Origin: an uncultured Lachnospiraceae bacterium | Lineage (GTDB): Bacteria > Bacillota > Clostridia > Lachnospirales > Lachnospiraceae | NCBI GenBank assembly: GCA_951802115.1 | Contig: CATOPL010000023.1 | Location: 1-46,755, forward strand | Length of the DNA stretch: 46,755 nucleotides | Reading direction: 5' to 3' | Shown here: positions 7,394 through 16,595 of the stretch, one piece after another | Layout of the letters: the number at the start of each line of letters is the position of its first letter | Numbering within the stretch: the first letter of the stretch is position 1 | The notes under the pieces: model-generated | What the model was told of the DNA's origin: nothing | What the model saw: the letters and a program-made list of their open reading frames with translations, nothing else | The model's database searches: none | Position numbers and translations under genes: made by a program

Positions 7394-8644
7394 TTATTCC
7401 AATATTTTCAGATTTACGGGCATCTCCAGCTCCTGATACACTGTCTTATTCAGTCGCTGACAGATTACTTGAATACTCTGTCCATTCGAACATTTCATCA
7501 ATATCGCCGTTACATCTTTCAGATTTGTGACTGCCTGACCGCTGATCGAAGTGATGATATCCCCCGGCTGAATTCCCGCTTCAATGGCCGGAGAATCAAT
7601 CGCCACATCCGAAACATACACCCCGATCGGGATTCCCTCCGTTTCCGATACGGCTGTCGTCACATCTGTTCCGGTGATCCCCATATATACTATGTCCTGA
7701 TTGTTGGATAAATGCTCAATTACTTCCATAACATCTGAAATTCCGTAGGCTTGAATCGTCTCTCTCTGACCTGACACTTCATATTGCTCCTGGATCAGCC
7801 CGATAATCTTGCCGCTCCAGCTGATCAGAATCCCGCTGCCGGAATGTGCCTTTGCCATATCGGTGGTAAGCACATGACAGGTTCCGTCATAAAGCCCTGC
7901 AGTCTGAGATACAGATGTCAGATTTCCATATAGAATCGAACCATAGTATCCGCCCGGACTTCCCACTGCAATGACCGGTTCCCCACTCCTGAGCGTCTTG
8001 GAAGAACCGATATCCGCGTAAGCGATCACTTCCTGCGTACTTTCTGAAATATCACTCAGATTCACACTGAGTATTGCCAGACCGGTATTTCTGTCATATT
8101 TTTTGAGCACGGCGGTTGCGGTCGTATGATCATAAAAAGTGACCTGCAGACTTTCGCTGCCTTCCACCTTCTCATACGTAGTCAGCACCAGAAGCTCCAT
8201 CCCGTTATCTTCTATAATTACTCCTGAAACGGAACTCTGACTTGTGTAAGTCTCGTCAAACCAGTCCGTATCCGTCGTCACTGCCAGAACATTCACCAGA
8301 CTTTTTTCCACCTGTCCGCCGATCTGCATAAGCTGCTGATACATCTTCTTATAATCTTCCAGTTCAATACTGACCTGTTCTGTAATATAGACAGGTGTCT
8401 CCTCCACCTCTTCCGGCTGTTCCTCCGGTTCCGGAAGAGTAACCGGCTGCACTTCCGGCTGTTCGCTCTGCGGAACCAGATACGGCGCGGCAACAATCCA
8501 GACCACAAGTGCTGCTACCGCAAAAAGAGCACCTGATACTGCAGACCATGCAAGCCGCTGTATGATCCGGTTCTGATACAGTCTTTTCTGCTTGACTGTT
8601 TCCTGAATAAATGATAAATTCCGGTTCTCTCTTTCTTCTGCCAT
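7394..8644 (-). CDS. Membrane-anchored HtrA/DegP-like protein with PDZ, catalytic triad apparently lost
   Basis: The 416-residue protein has a cytoplasmic N-terminus, one membrane segment (about 32-54), a Pro/Glu-rich linker (about 58-86), a trypsin-like domain (about 115-300) and a PDZ domain (about 310-405, GIQPGDIITSISGQAV). This is the S1C (HtrA/DegP) layout. Aligned by eye to HtrA, the catalytic His of TNNHVVEG falls on Glu158 (TTYEKVEG) and the Asp of SDIAVL falls on Gly188 (NTGLAIL). The Ser of GNSGG is kept as Ser268 in AHSGSGIL. It may therefore be a non-proteolytic scaffold or sensor. The start is ATG 8642-8644 after GGGAG; the open frame continues upstream without a better site. 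A 33-residue longer N-terminus (8743) seems unlikely. Confidence 0.85.
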   Translation of the reverse strand: MAEERENRNLSFIQETVKQKRLYQNRIIQRLAWSAVSGALFAVAALVVWIVAAPYLVPQSEQPEVQPVTLPEPEEQPEEVEETPVYITEQVSIELEDYKKMYQQLMQIGGQVEKSLVNVLAVTTDTDWFDETYTSQSSVSGVIIEDNGMELLVLTTYEKVEGSESLQVTFYDHTTATAVLKKYDRNTGLAILSVNLSDISESTQEVIAYADIGSSKTLRSGEPVIAVGSPGGYYGSILYGNLTSVSQTAGLYDGTCHVLTTDMAKAHSGSGILISWSGKIIGLIQEQYEVSGQRETIQAYGISDVMEVIEHLSNNQDIVYMGITGTDVTTAVSETEGIPIGVYVSDVAIDSPAIEAGIQPGDIITSISGQAVTNLKDVTAILMKCSNGQSIQVICQRLNKTVYQELEMPVNLKILE

Positions 8645-8851
8645 AAGAACTCCCGCGCTTTGCGCCGTCAAATGCCGTACAGGCTTGTTTTTAATCCCTG
8701 TACAGCTTTTTGTCACTGTGAGTATTATACCTGATTTTTTCAAGTGTGTCCACTATTCCGTCAACTTCTTCTTTTCAATCCCGGACAAATGCGGTATGAT
8801 ATTGATAATGCATTTCCGGAATTTCTCCGGTGTGTCGCGCGCCGTAGTACT

Positions 8852-9012
8852 AGAGTGTGTTTGAAGACTGCTTTCTGGCAGATGTGCGTCACAATTTGTG
8901 GGAGATTTGCGCCAAATGAAGGGCGCATAGTGGGCTATGTAACCTGAATTTGGCGCAAATATTATGCAAAATGGGGCGTGCAGATGACGGGAATGAATTT
9001 TCAAACACGCTC
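8852..9012. repeat. Dispersed ~160-bp repeat, copy B
   Basis: Begins AGAGTGTGTTTGAA and ends TTCAAACACGCTC, so the ends are inverted repeats. Internally, TTTGCGCCAAAT and ATTTGGCGCAAAT form a second inverted pair, giving a long stem. The left-half words CTTTCTGGCAGATGTGCGTCA and the right-half GAATGAATTTTCA recur in the other copies. It occupies most of the divergent gap between the htrA-like gene and mutS2. Confidence 0.85.
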
Positions 9013-9067
9013 CAGGAACATCTGCAGAAAAATTTTTGAAATGCATTGATATTGACAGGAGGATTCT

Positions 9068-11440
9068 ATGAACCAGAAAGCATTAAAAAAACTGGAATAT
9101 GATAAAATTATCCATATACTGACGGAGCACGCCGCATCTGCGGGAGCAAAAGAACTCTGTGAAAAACTTACGCCTTCCGATTCCCTTACAGATATCGTAC
9201 AGGCACAGACAGAGACCGCAGATGCTCTTCGTCGCATTTACAGAAAAGGAAGTCTGTCCTTTGGCGGTATCAGGGATATCCGCAGCTCGGTCAAACGGCT
9301 GGAAATCGGGGGAATCCTCGGCATGGGAGAGCTTCTGCAGATCATGTCTCTTCTGGAGACCGCCAAAAAAGTAAAGCAGTACGGACAACGGGATTCGGCG
9401 GAAGAAACATCAGATTCTCTGGACGAATTTTTTGAACTTCTGGAGCCGGTCACTTCTCTTGCCGCAGAGATCAGACGCTGCATCCTTGCAGACGATGCCA
9501 TGGCAGACGACGCCAGCAGCGCGCTTCTCCAGGTCCGCCGCTCCATGAGACAGATGAACGACAAGGTCCACAGCACTCTCAATTCCATGGTGAACGGTTC
9601 TGCGCGTACTTATCTTCAGGATCCGGTCGTCACCATGCGGGACGGACGCTATTGTCTGCCTGTAAAATCTGAATACCGGGGCCAGGTTCCCGGTATGATT
9701 CACGATCAGAGTTCTACCGGTTCTACACTGTTTATCGAACCCATGGCAGTTGTAAAACTGAATAATGACTACAAAGAGCTGCAGATGAAAGAGCAGCGGG
9801 AAATAGAAAAGATCCTGGCATTGCTCAGCGAAACTACCGCCGAATCTATGGAATTGATCGCAGAAGATTACCAGCTCCTGATCCGTCTGGATTTTATTTT
9901 TGCCAAAGCCATGCTTGCCAAAGATATGAATGCCACTATGCCCGTTTTTAATACGGAGGGAAGGCTCCATATCAAGGAAGGACGCCATCCTCTGCTGGAT
10001 CCGAAAAAAGTGGTCCCCACCAATATTCATCTCGGAAAAGATTTTAACCTGCTTATCATTACTGGTCCCAATACCGGAGGAAAGACAGTTTCTTTAAAAA
10101 CAGCAGGCCTTTTTACACTTATGGGACAGGCCGGACTCCATATCCCGGCTTTTGACCAGTCAGAACTGGCTGTATTTGATCATATTTTTGCAGATATCGG
10201 AGATGAACAGAGCATCGAACAAAGTTTAAGTACTTTTTCTTCTCATATGAGTAACATCGTGTCGATATTAAAAGAAGCCACACTGAACTCTCTTGTTCTG
10301 TTTGACGAGCTCGGCGCCGGAACAGACCCCACAGAAGGAGCCGCCCTTGCCATCTCTATTCTGGATCATCTGCACCGCCAGGGAATCCGCACAATGGCGA
10401 CGACTCATTACAGTGAACTGAAGGTATACGCGCTCTCCACAGAGGGAGTAGAAAACGCCTGCTGCGAATTTGATGTAGAATCCTTGCGTCCTACTTACCG
10501 GCTGCTCATCGGAATTCCTGGTAAAAGCAACGCTTTTGCGATCTCTTCGAGGCTTGGGCTTCCCGGCTTTCTGATTGAAGAAGCCAAAAAGCAGATCAGC
10601 GCCCAGGACGAAAGTTTTGAGGATGTTATTGCTGAACTGGAGAACAGCCGGATCACTCTGGAAAAAGAACAGCTGGAAATTGCTCGTTACAAAGAAGAGA
10701 TACGCAGCCTGCGCAACGCGCTTCAGAAAAAGCAGGACCGTATCGACGGACAGAAAGAAAAAATTCTGCAGGAGGCAAAAGAAAAAGCCAATGCCATTTT
10801 GCAGGAGGCGAAAGAATATGCCGATGAAACCATGAAAAATTTTCATAAATTCGGCAAAGAGGCAATTTCCGTCAAAGAGATGGAGGCAGAACGGGCCCGT
10901 CTGAGAGAAAAGATTAAATCTACAGAGAATCAGACGCGTCCCGGCAGCCAGAAGCCAAAGAAAAAAGTAGGAGCGGCTTCCTTGCACATCGGAGACCGGG
11001 TAAGAGTTTCAAGTCTGAACCTTGAAGGGACGGTAAGCACACTGCCTAACGCCAAAGGAGACCTGTTTGTACAGATGGGCATTCTCCGCTCGCAGGTTCA
11101 TATCAGCGACCTGGAATATATCGGCGAAGCAGTGCTTCCCAAAGGAACCAGAACTTCTTCTGGAAACAGTAAGATCAAAATGTCAAAATCTGCGCTGGTC
11201 AGCACTGAGATCAACCTGATCGGCATGACGGTAGACGAGGCTCTGGGGCATCTGGACAAATACCTTGACGACGCTTATCTAGCTCATGTCCCCAGTGTCA
11301 GGATCGTCCACGGAAAAGGAACCGGCGCTCTGAGAAACGCCGTCCAGCAGCATCTGAAACGCTGCAAATATGTAAAAAATTTCCGCCTTGGTTCTCTTGG
11401 AGAAGGAGATGCAGGCGTTACTATCGCGGAATTCAAATAA
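9068..11440 (+). CDS. mutS2: MutS2 (MutSB) ATPase with Smr domain
   Basis: MutS2 is a MutS-family ATPase found in Firmicutes. In Bacillus it splits collided or stalled ribosomes (RqcU role), and it has also been linked to suppression of homologous recombination. The 790-residue length is typical. Core and lever regions fill residues 1-300. The ATPase follows with Walker A GPNTGGKTVSLKT (about 330-342) and Walker B FDELGAGTDPTEGAA (about 412-426). A coiled coil spans about 515-630, and the C-terminal Smr domain (about 715-790) contains VRIVHGKGTGALRNAV. No mismatch-recognition domain is present, as expected. The ATG at 9068 follows AGGAGG closely. It is divergent from the htrA-like gene, and repeat copy B lies in the shared upstream region. 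Confidence 0.97.
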   Translation: MNQKALKKLEYDKIIHILTEHAASAGAKELCEKLTPSDSLTDIVQAQTETADALRRIYRKGSLSFGGIRDIRSSVKRLEIGGILGMGELLQIMSLLETAKKVKQYGQRDSAEETSDSLDEFFELLEPVTSLAAEIRRCILADDAMADDASSALLQVRRSMRQMNDKVHSTLNSMVNGSARTYLQDPVVTMRDGRYCLPVKSEYRGQVPGMIHDQSSTGSTLFIEPMAVVKLNNDYKELQMKEQREIEKILALLSETTAESMELIAEDYQLLIRLDFIFAKAMLAKDMNATMPVFNTEGRLHIKEGRHPLLDPKKVVPTNIHLGKDFNLLIITGPNTGGKTVSLKTAGLFTLMGQAGLHIPAFDQSELAVFDHIFADIGDEQSIEQSLSTFSSHMSNIVSILKEATLNSLVLFDELGAGTDPTEGAALAISILDHLHRQGIRTMATTHYSELKVYALSTEGVENACCEFDVESLRPTYRLLIGIPGKSNAFAISSRLGLPGFLIEEAKKQISAQDESFEDVIAELENSRITLEKEQLEIARYKEEIRSLRNALQKKQDRIDGQKEKILQEAKEKANAILQEAKEYADETMKNFHKFGKEAISVKEMEAERARLREKIKSTENQTRPGSQKPKKKVGAASLHIGDRVRVSSLNLEGTVSTLPNAKGDLFVQMGILRSQVHISDLEYIGEAVLPKGTRTSSGNSKIKMSKSALVSTEINLIGMTVDEALGHLDKYLDDAYLAHVPSVRIVHGKGTGALRNAVQQHLKRCKYVKNFRLGSLGEGDAGVTIAEFK

Positions 11441-11520
11441 CAAAGACGCACTTTTGCAACTATTCAAAACCGCATCTTTTTCAGGCACCAAAGTATTCTG
11501 TGTGAAAAATGCGAAGCTTT

Positions 11521-11615
11521 AAAGTGTACTGAAAATTCATTTTCTCCGTCTGCACACCCGCTTTACAGCAGTTCAGAATACACATCTGACGGAAAATGAT
11601 TTTCAAACACGTTTT
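11521..11615. repeat. Partial repeat-family copy D (two inverted right ends)
   Basis: The right end GACGGAAAATGATTTTCAAA matches the right end of copy B. The left end (GTGTACTGAAAATTCATTTTC onward for a few bases) is an inverted version of the same right end, so the unit is a hairpin built from two right halves. It lies just upstream of the response regulator start. Confidence 0.6.
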
Positions 11616-11631
11616 GACGGGAGAAAACCAT

Positions 11632-12327
11632 ATGCCATCCAAGCAGAAAATACTGATCGTAGATGACGACACCAATATTGCAGAGCTGATTTCCCTCTAT
11701 CTGACCAAAGAATTTTATGAAGTCCAGATCGTAGAAGACGGAGAACAGGCGCTGCAGATCTTCAACACCTTTCAGCCCAATCTGATTCTTCTGGATCTGA
11801 TGCTGCCCGGCATCGACGGTTATCAGGTCTGTCGGGAGATCCGTACCCGGTCTGACATTCCGATTATCATGCTTTCCGCCAAAGGCGAAGTCTTTGACAA
11901 AGTGCTGGGACTGGAACTGGGCGCTGACGACTACATGATCAAACCTTTTGACTCCAAGGAACTGGTCGCAAGAGTCAAAGCAGTTCTGCGCCGCTTCCAG
12001 CCGGCCAGAACAGATGCAGCTCCCTCCTCCAAACTGGTGCAGTATCCGGATCTGATCATCAATCAGAGCAATTATTCGGTTATTTACCGGGGAAAAACTG
12101 TCGACATGCCTCCCAAAGAGCTGGAACTTCTGTTCTTTCTGGCCTCGTCCCCCAATCAAGTTTTCACAAGAGAACAGCTTCTCGACCATATCTGGGGCTA
12201 TGAATATATCGGAGACACCCGGACCGTCGACGTACACATCAAAAGACTGCGGGAAAAAATCAAAGATCATGATTCGTGGAGACTTGCTACCGTCTGGGGC
12301 ATCGGCTATAAATTCGAGGTGAAATAA
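11632..12327 (+). CDS. OmpR/PhoB-family response regulator
   Basis: DNA-binding response regulator of a two-component system. The receiver domain (residues 1 to about 120) has the acidic pair in VDDDTN, the phospho-acceptor Asp55 in LILLDLMLPG, a Ser/Thr-position serine in IIMLSAKG and the conserved Lys in DYMIKPFD. A winged-helix DNA-binding domain (about 133-230) has LELLFFLASSPNQVFTREQL and RTVDVHIKRLREKI. I chose ATG 11632, with GGGAGAAAA upstream, over an ATG 12 codons earlier, which lies inside a repeat and extends past the normal receiver start. Its stop overlaps the kinase start (TAATG), so the two are translationally coupled. The stimulus cannot be read from the sequence. Confidence 0.95.
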   Translation: MPSKQKILIVDDDTNIAELISLYLTKEFYEVQIVEDGEQALQIFNTFQPNLILLDLMLPGIDGYQVCREIRTRSDIPIIMLSAKGEVFDKVLGLELGADDYMIKPFDSKELVARVKAVLRRFQPARTDAAPSSKLVQYPDLIINQSNYSVIYRGKTVDMPPKELELLFFLASSPNQVFTREQLLDHIWGYEYIGDTRTVDVHIKRLREKIKDHDSWRLATVWGIGYKFEVK

Positions 12328-13763
12328 TGCGTTTTTCTCTGAATGTCAAATATTTTTTCACATTCCTCGTTTTTGGAATCTGCTGTTTTCTTTGTATTTC
12401 CACGGTAGCTTCCCAGCTGATGATGAAAAATGCTATCTCCTCCAAGGCTGCTGATTTCTATCAGGAAGGAATCTGGCTGACAGACCAGTACGTAGGAAAT
12501 TATTTCGAGGAACAGGAAGACCGGAAAACGTTTTCAGCCATCCAGACACACCTTTCTTCCCTGGACATCTATCTGAATGCCCGTATCTGGCTGATCAGCC
12601 GGGACGGCGAACGGATCCTGGATTCCCGCGCCTCCGGAACCCAGCAGGAACGGATATCCATCCCCGAATTCAATTCCGTGCTTCCCGGAGGGAAGTATTA
12701 TATGATCGGTGATTTCTTCGGTATGTTTTCGGAAGAGACTCTAAGCGTGCTCGTCCCCGTTTCTCATAACTATCACGTGCGCGGCTATATTGCCATTCAT
12801 ACTCCCATGTCCGTCATTGTCCATGAGAAAGAAGGGTATCTCTTCTCTTTTTATGTTACGATGATCCTGCTCATGGGACTTACGTTTCTTTTTGCTGCCG
12901 TTAACTGGCTGATGGTCTTCTGGCCGATCCAGCGCATGCGCAGGGGCGCCGGCGAATATGCACTTGGCAATTACAGCACTCCTATCCATCTGAACCGGGA
13001 AGATGAACTGGGATTTCTGTCAGATACCATGGACTTTATGGCACAGTCTCTGAAAGACTATGATGAGGACCAGAGAAAGTTGATTTCCAATATTTCTCAT
13101 GACTTCCGTTCTCCTCTGACATCGATCAAAGGTTATATTGAAGCCATGCTGGACGGAACGATTCCTTTTGAGATACAGGAAAAATATCTGAACATCGTTC
13201 TTCGGGAGACCGAGCGGCTCACAAAGCTGACCAGCGGACTGCTGGCATTAAATTCTATTGATCCCAAACAGAACCGGCTGACCAAAAGCCGTTTTGACAT
13301 CAATACCGTCATCAAAAACACGGCGGCGGCATTTGAGGGCACCTGTACCTCCAAACGGATCTCCATCGAACTTTTGTTCACAGACTGGGCGTCCTATGTC
13401 CATGCAGATATGGGAAAGATTCAGCAGGTACTCTATAATCTGATCGATAATGCCATCAAGTTCAGTCAGCCGAACTCTGTCATAACCATAGAGACCACTA
13501 CAAAATATGAAAAAATTTTCATCTCTGTCCGCGATACCGGGATCGGCATCCCTAAAGACAGCCTGAATAAAATATGGGAACGTTTTTATAAGACAGATGC
13601 ATCCAGAGGAAAAGACAAATCCGGTACCGGACTTGGACTTTCCATTGTGAAAGAAATCCTTCAGCTTCACGACGAAAATATCAATGTGATCAGCACAGAA
13701 GGAGTCGGTACAGAATTTATCTTCTCACTGCACAGAGCAGTGGAAGAAGAATTGTCCGAATAA
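12327..13763 (+). CDS. Membrane sensor histidine kinase (HAMP-HisKA-HATPase)
   Basis: Partner of the upstream response regulator. The 478-residue protein has membrane segments at about 8-30 and 172-195 flanking an extracytoplasmic sensor of about 140 residues. A HAMP-like linker (about 197-248) follows, then the phosphorylation-site helix NISHDFRSPLTSIKGY with His258. The ATPase domain shows N-box NLIDNAIKFSQ, G1 VRDTGIGIP, F-box ERFYKTD and G2 GTGLGLSIVK (about 370-445). All catalytic boxes are intact. The gene begins within the regulator's stop codon. The sensor domain has no motif I recognise, so the ligand is unknown. It converges on the MATE gene with a 37-base gap. Confidence 0.95.
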   Translation: MRFSLNVKYFFTFLVFGICCFLCISTVASQLMMKNAISSKAADFYQEGIWLTDQYVGNYFEEQEDRKTFSAIQTHLSSLDIYLNARIWLISRDGERILDSRASGTQQERISIPEFNSVLPGGKYYMIGDFFGMFSEETLSVLVPVSHNYHVRGYIAIHTPMSVIVHEKEGYLFSFYVTMILLMGLTFLFAAVNWLMVFWPIQRMRRGAGEYALGNYSTPIHLNREDELGFLSDTMDFMAQSLKDYDEDQRKLISNISHDFRSPLTSIKGYIEAMLDGTIPFEIQEKYLNIVLRETERLTKLTSGLLALNSIDPKQNRLTKSRFDINTVIKNTAAAFEGTCTSKRISIELLFTDWASYVHADMGKIQQVLYNLIDNAIKFSQPNSVITIETTTKYEKIFISVRDTGIGIPKDSLNKIWERFYKTDASRGKDKSGTGLGLSIVKEILQLHDENINVISTEGVGTEFIFSLHRAVEEELSE

Positions 13764-13800
13764 CTGCCGCTTTTTAGAACGGTATTCTTCTTCGCCGTGC

Positions 13801-15192
13801 TCATGCTTTCGCAGCGCTCTGCTCCAGTTTTGTGATCTGACGCATCTCAAATACGATCATCCCGACTGCTGCTCCTCCTGCTGCGAGATCTGCGATAGGG
13901 CCGGCATACATAATCCCGTCAATTCCCATAAACAACGGAAAAATGACGATCAGCGGAAGCAGGAACAGAATCTGTCTGGTCAATGACATGAAGATTCCTT
14001 TGACAGGTTTTCCGATAGCTGTAAAGAAATTGGCAGTTACCGGCTGTATTCCATTTAAAAAAGTGGCGAACAAGAAGATACGGAAGTATCTGACTGCAAA
14101 CAAAAAATACTCCTCTGAACCATCTCCGAACACGGAAATAATCTGCCGGGGTACCAGTTGAAACAGTAAAAATGCGATTGTGGATATGGTCAGTGCATAG
14201 CGAACCGTCAGAAAATATACCTGTTTTACTCGGTCGTACTTCAAGGCTCCGTAATTATATCCCGCAATCGGCTGCAGACCCTGTGCAAGCCCGATCACAA
14301 CAGAAAAATAAAGCATAGCCACTTTGGAGATAATGCCCGCACATGCCAAAGGAACCGATTCTCCATAAACAGATCTGGCCCCATAATAAGTCAGGGAATT
14401 ATTCAATACAATCTGCACAATCATCATGGCAATTTGGTTAAAGAAAGAAGACAGCCCTAAAGACATAATATGTAACGCATATTCCGCCCTGATCATCAAG
14501 TGGCGCTTTTCCAGAGTGGCTGTCCGGCAATGAAGCATATACCTGAACACCATAACTGCCGCCACGATCTGACCAATGATCGTTGCCAGTGCCGCTCCTG
14601 CTATTCCCATCTCAAACCCGAAAATAAACAAAGGATCAAGGATGGTGTTAATCAATGCTCCGGTCAGATTGCAGAGCATGGAATATTTGGGAGTACCGTC
14701 TGCTCTGACAAGATGAGCTCCACCGCTGGAATAGATCAAAAACGGAAATCCAATCGAGGTAATTCTTGTATAAGTAACGGCATATCCCAGTACACTGTCC
14801 GGAGAGCCGAAAAACCGGAGCATGGGAACCAGAAAGATCTGCGTTACAATACAAAGCACCGTCCCCAGAGCAAACAGAAGCACCGCCGCATTGCCCATAT
14901 AATAGACCGCCTGCTCTTTCTGCTTTCTGCCAAGCGCCAGGTTAAAAGAAGACGCGCCTCCAATACCGAATAAAAGAGCAATGGCAACACAGGAAGTTGT
15001 CAGCGGAAATGCCACATTTGTAGCCGCATTTCCCAGTTCGCCGATACTCCTCCCAATAAAAAACTGATCGACGATGTTATAAAGCGCGCTGACCAGCATG
15101 GCAATGATGCTTGGGATCGCAAATTGACGAAGCAGCTGTTCAACAGGCAGAATGCCCAGTTTATTCTCTTCTCTTTTTGTATTTTCTTCCAT
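13801..15192 (-). CDS. MATE-family multidrug/cation antiporter
   Basis: The 463-residue integral membrane protein has about 12 hydrophobic segments in two homologous halves, as in MATE transporters that export drugs or metabolites using Na+ or H+ gradients. Family features include the early segment LLRQFAIPSIIAMLVSALYN, the FIGRSIGELGNAA stretch (about 50-63) and, in the second half, GLAQGLQPIAGYNYGA. Relatives are annotated NorM, MepA or DinF; MepA-like is the closest by eye. The substrate cannot be predicted. It begins 17 bases after the stop of the upstream 155-residue gene and is the last gene of a minus-strand run. Confidence 0.93.
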   Translation of the reverse strand: MEENTKREENKLGILPVEQLLRQFAIPSIIAMLVSALYNIVDQFFIGRSIGELGNAATNVAFPLTTSCVAIALLFGIGGASSFNLALGRKQKEQAVYYMGNAAVLLFALGTVLCIVTQIFLVPMLRFFGSPDSVLGYAVTYTRITSIGFPFLIYSSGGAHLVRADGTPKYSMLCNLTGALINTILDPLFIFGFEMGIAGAALATIIGQIVAAVMVFRYMLHCRTATLEKRHLMIRAEYALHIMSLGLSSFFNQIAMMIVQIVLNNSLTYYGARSVYGESVPLACAGIISKVAMLYFSVVIGLAQGLQPIAGYNYGALKYDRVKQVYFLTVRYALTISTIAFLLFQLVPRQIISVFGDGSEEYFLFAVRYFRIFLFATFLNGIQPVTANFFTAIGKPVKGIFMSLTRQILFLLPLIVIFPLFMGIDGIMYAGPIADLAAGGAAVGMIVFEMRQITKLEQSAAKA

Positions 15193-15209
15193 AAGATTTT
15201 TACCCGTTT

Positions 15210-15677
15210 TTATAACTGTATATTCTGCAAGTCTTCCTGTTCGCGAGTCGTTACCGGAACCTCCGACACCTCCGGCAGGAAATCAGCTGTATCTGCACAG
15301 AAAAGTCCGCCAAATTTTTTCACTATGTATCTCATAACCGCCTGAGCTTCTGTGTAATACTCCGGCACAACCGTTACTGCATATACGGCTTTTGCTTCAT
15401 GCCTTTCCATATAAGCAAGCAGCTCCTCATCCTCAGAATCCATGTCCATAAACTCCAGATCCACAGAACCGGCTTTAGGAATGTCAATCTCAAGAACCTC
15501 CGCCTCTTCCCAGTATTCAGTCCGCCAGCATGTTTTCTCTTTCAGATCATCGTAAAGATCGTGCAGAGATACTTTTTCCGGAACCACATACAGCCATTCT
15601 GACGGGATTTCAAAATTTATCTTTTTTATCTGCTGAACCTTCTTTTTTACCTGCTTTTTCTTCCGTCTGTCTTTCAT
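15210..15677 (-). CDS. Conserved hypothetical acidic protein, 155 residues
   Basis: I do not recognise a named domain. The protein begins with a very basic stretch (KDRRKKKQVKKKVQQIKK), then becomes strongly acidic, with a central DMDSEDEELLAYMERHEAK segment. No signal peptide or membrane segment is present, so it is probably cytosolic and soluble. The ATG at 15675-15677 has a GGAGGAG site right before it. It lies between DUF1934 and MATE genes on the same strand, with gaps of 68 and 17 bases, so it is likely cotranscribed with them. The codon pattern and ribosome site argue for a real gene. Confidence 0.75.
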   Translation of the reverse strand: MKDRRKKKQVKKKVQQIKKINFEIPSEWLYVVPEKVSLHDLYDDLKEKTCWRTEYWEEAEVLEIDIPKAGSVDLEFMDMDSEDEELLAYMERHEAKAVYAVTVVPEYYTEAQAVMRYIVKKFGGLFCADTADFLPEVSEVPVTTREQEDLQNIQL

Positions 15678-15745
15678 TCACTCCTCCACCTTTTCCAAAC
15701 GAAGCGCACTCTCCTCTGCAATCCCGCTGTTCCCTTATTCATCCT

Positions 15746-16183
15746 CTACAGCCGGAATGTTTTACGCGACTCTGCAAGAATCCGCACGTTGCAACTGGCA
15801 CAATGCACTCCGTTCACATTCAATTCATAAGATGCAGTTGTCAGGATCCTGTCTTCTTCCACCTGAAGCCCGACATCCACCGTATAAATTTCGATCAGAA
15901 AACTGCCGTATGGAATCGTATATGTACTGCTCTGGCTTTTATGTGCCTCAAAGACCATTCTGGCAGCGACCGGTCCCCTCTTCTGCATCTCTACTTTGTT
16001 TTCTTTTATTTTAATCCTGTTTTTTACCGGTTCTGATATTCCTTCCATCCGTTCCTCAAACAGAATATAGTGCGTTCCGTTTCGTTCATAATATTCCCCG
16101 ACATGCACCATTTCAATCGTGTCTTCATCATTCTCTGCCATGTGAAATCCTGCGATTGTCACCATAACTTCTTTTGTCATCAT
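15746..16183 (-). CDS. DUF1934 beta-barrel protein (YwiB-like)
   Basis: The 145-residue protein matches the DUF1934 plan: a small calycin-like beta barrel of alternating strands, with KEVMVTIAGFH at the start, HYILFEERMEG, a central KVEMQKRGPVAARMVFEA and a late SYELNVNG. No signal or membrane segment is present. The molecular function of the family is unknown; it may bind a small ligand. The start could be either of two adjacent ATG codons (16181-16183 used here). It follows the small lipoprotein gene by 56 bases on the same strand. Confidence 0.82.
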   Translation of the reverse strand: MMTKEVMVTIAGFHMAENDEDTIEMVHVGEYYERNGTHYILFEERMEGISEPVKNRIKIKENKVEMQKRGPVAARMVFEAHKSQSSTYTIPYGSFLIEIYTVDVGLQVEEDRILTTASYELNVNGVHCASCNVRILAESRKTFRL

Positions 16184-16239
16184 CCGTCCCTGTCTTTCCT
16201 GCCGTCTTTCTGTTATTTATTGTATCTGTTTTCCGTCTG

Positions 16240-16461
16240 TTATTCAAGCCCTTTCAGCCACTGAAGCCGAACCTTGACCGGAAGTTTTTCCGGATTCGGC
16301 GTCTCACACGTCAGACTCCACCACGCAACTGTTTTTGCAGGCTCTGCCAGTCCCGCCACATCTGCAGTCTCTGTCTGCAGAATTTCCGGAACCACCATAC
16401 ATCCGGTCATCATAAGCCCCAGCACCATAGAGCATATAAGAATCCTTGCTTTCTTTCCCAT
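16240..16461 (-). CDS. Small lipoprotein, 73 residues
   Basis: It has a short, basic N-terminus, a hydrophobic core and the lipobox LMMTGC (cleavage before Cys21), so it should be a lipid-anchored surface protein with about 53 mature residues. AGGAGA lies about 10 bases before the ATG at 16459-16461. It is downstream of the GerAB-AC fusion, in the place where a GerAC lipoprotein would be expected, but it is much shorter and I see no GerAC motif. The role is unknown; a link to germination is suggested only by position. Confidence 0.7.
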   Translation of the reverse strand: MGKKARILICSMVLGLMMTGCMVVPEILQTETADVAGLAEPAKTVAWWSLTCETPNPEKLPVKVRLQWLKGLE

Positions 16462-16595
16462 ATACGCCTGTCTCCTTCATAGAATCTGCATCCCTTGATA
16501 TCATTCGCCGCAGTCCGGAGCCGATTCTGAGTTCTTTGCTCTTCCAGCATTTCCCGGACTGCACTCTTCTGTTTTATTGCGGGATACATGTTCAT
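16410..16595 (-). CDS. Possible small translationally coupled ORF, 61 residues
   Basis: Its ATG overlaps the stop of the GerAB-AC fusion in a TAATG arrangement, like the regulator/kinase pair in this window. The product would be charged and soluble, with an amphipathic helix around SAVREMLEEQRTQNRLR. Its 3' end overlaps the lipoprotein start by 52 bases, which is unusual. I recognise no domain. It may be a real small protein, a leftover of a longer gerC, or chance. Confidence 0.3.
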   Translation of the reverse strand: MNMYPAIKQKSAVREMLEEQRTQNRLRTAANDIKGCRFYEGDRRIWERKQGFLYALWCWGL

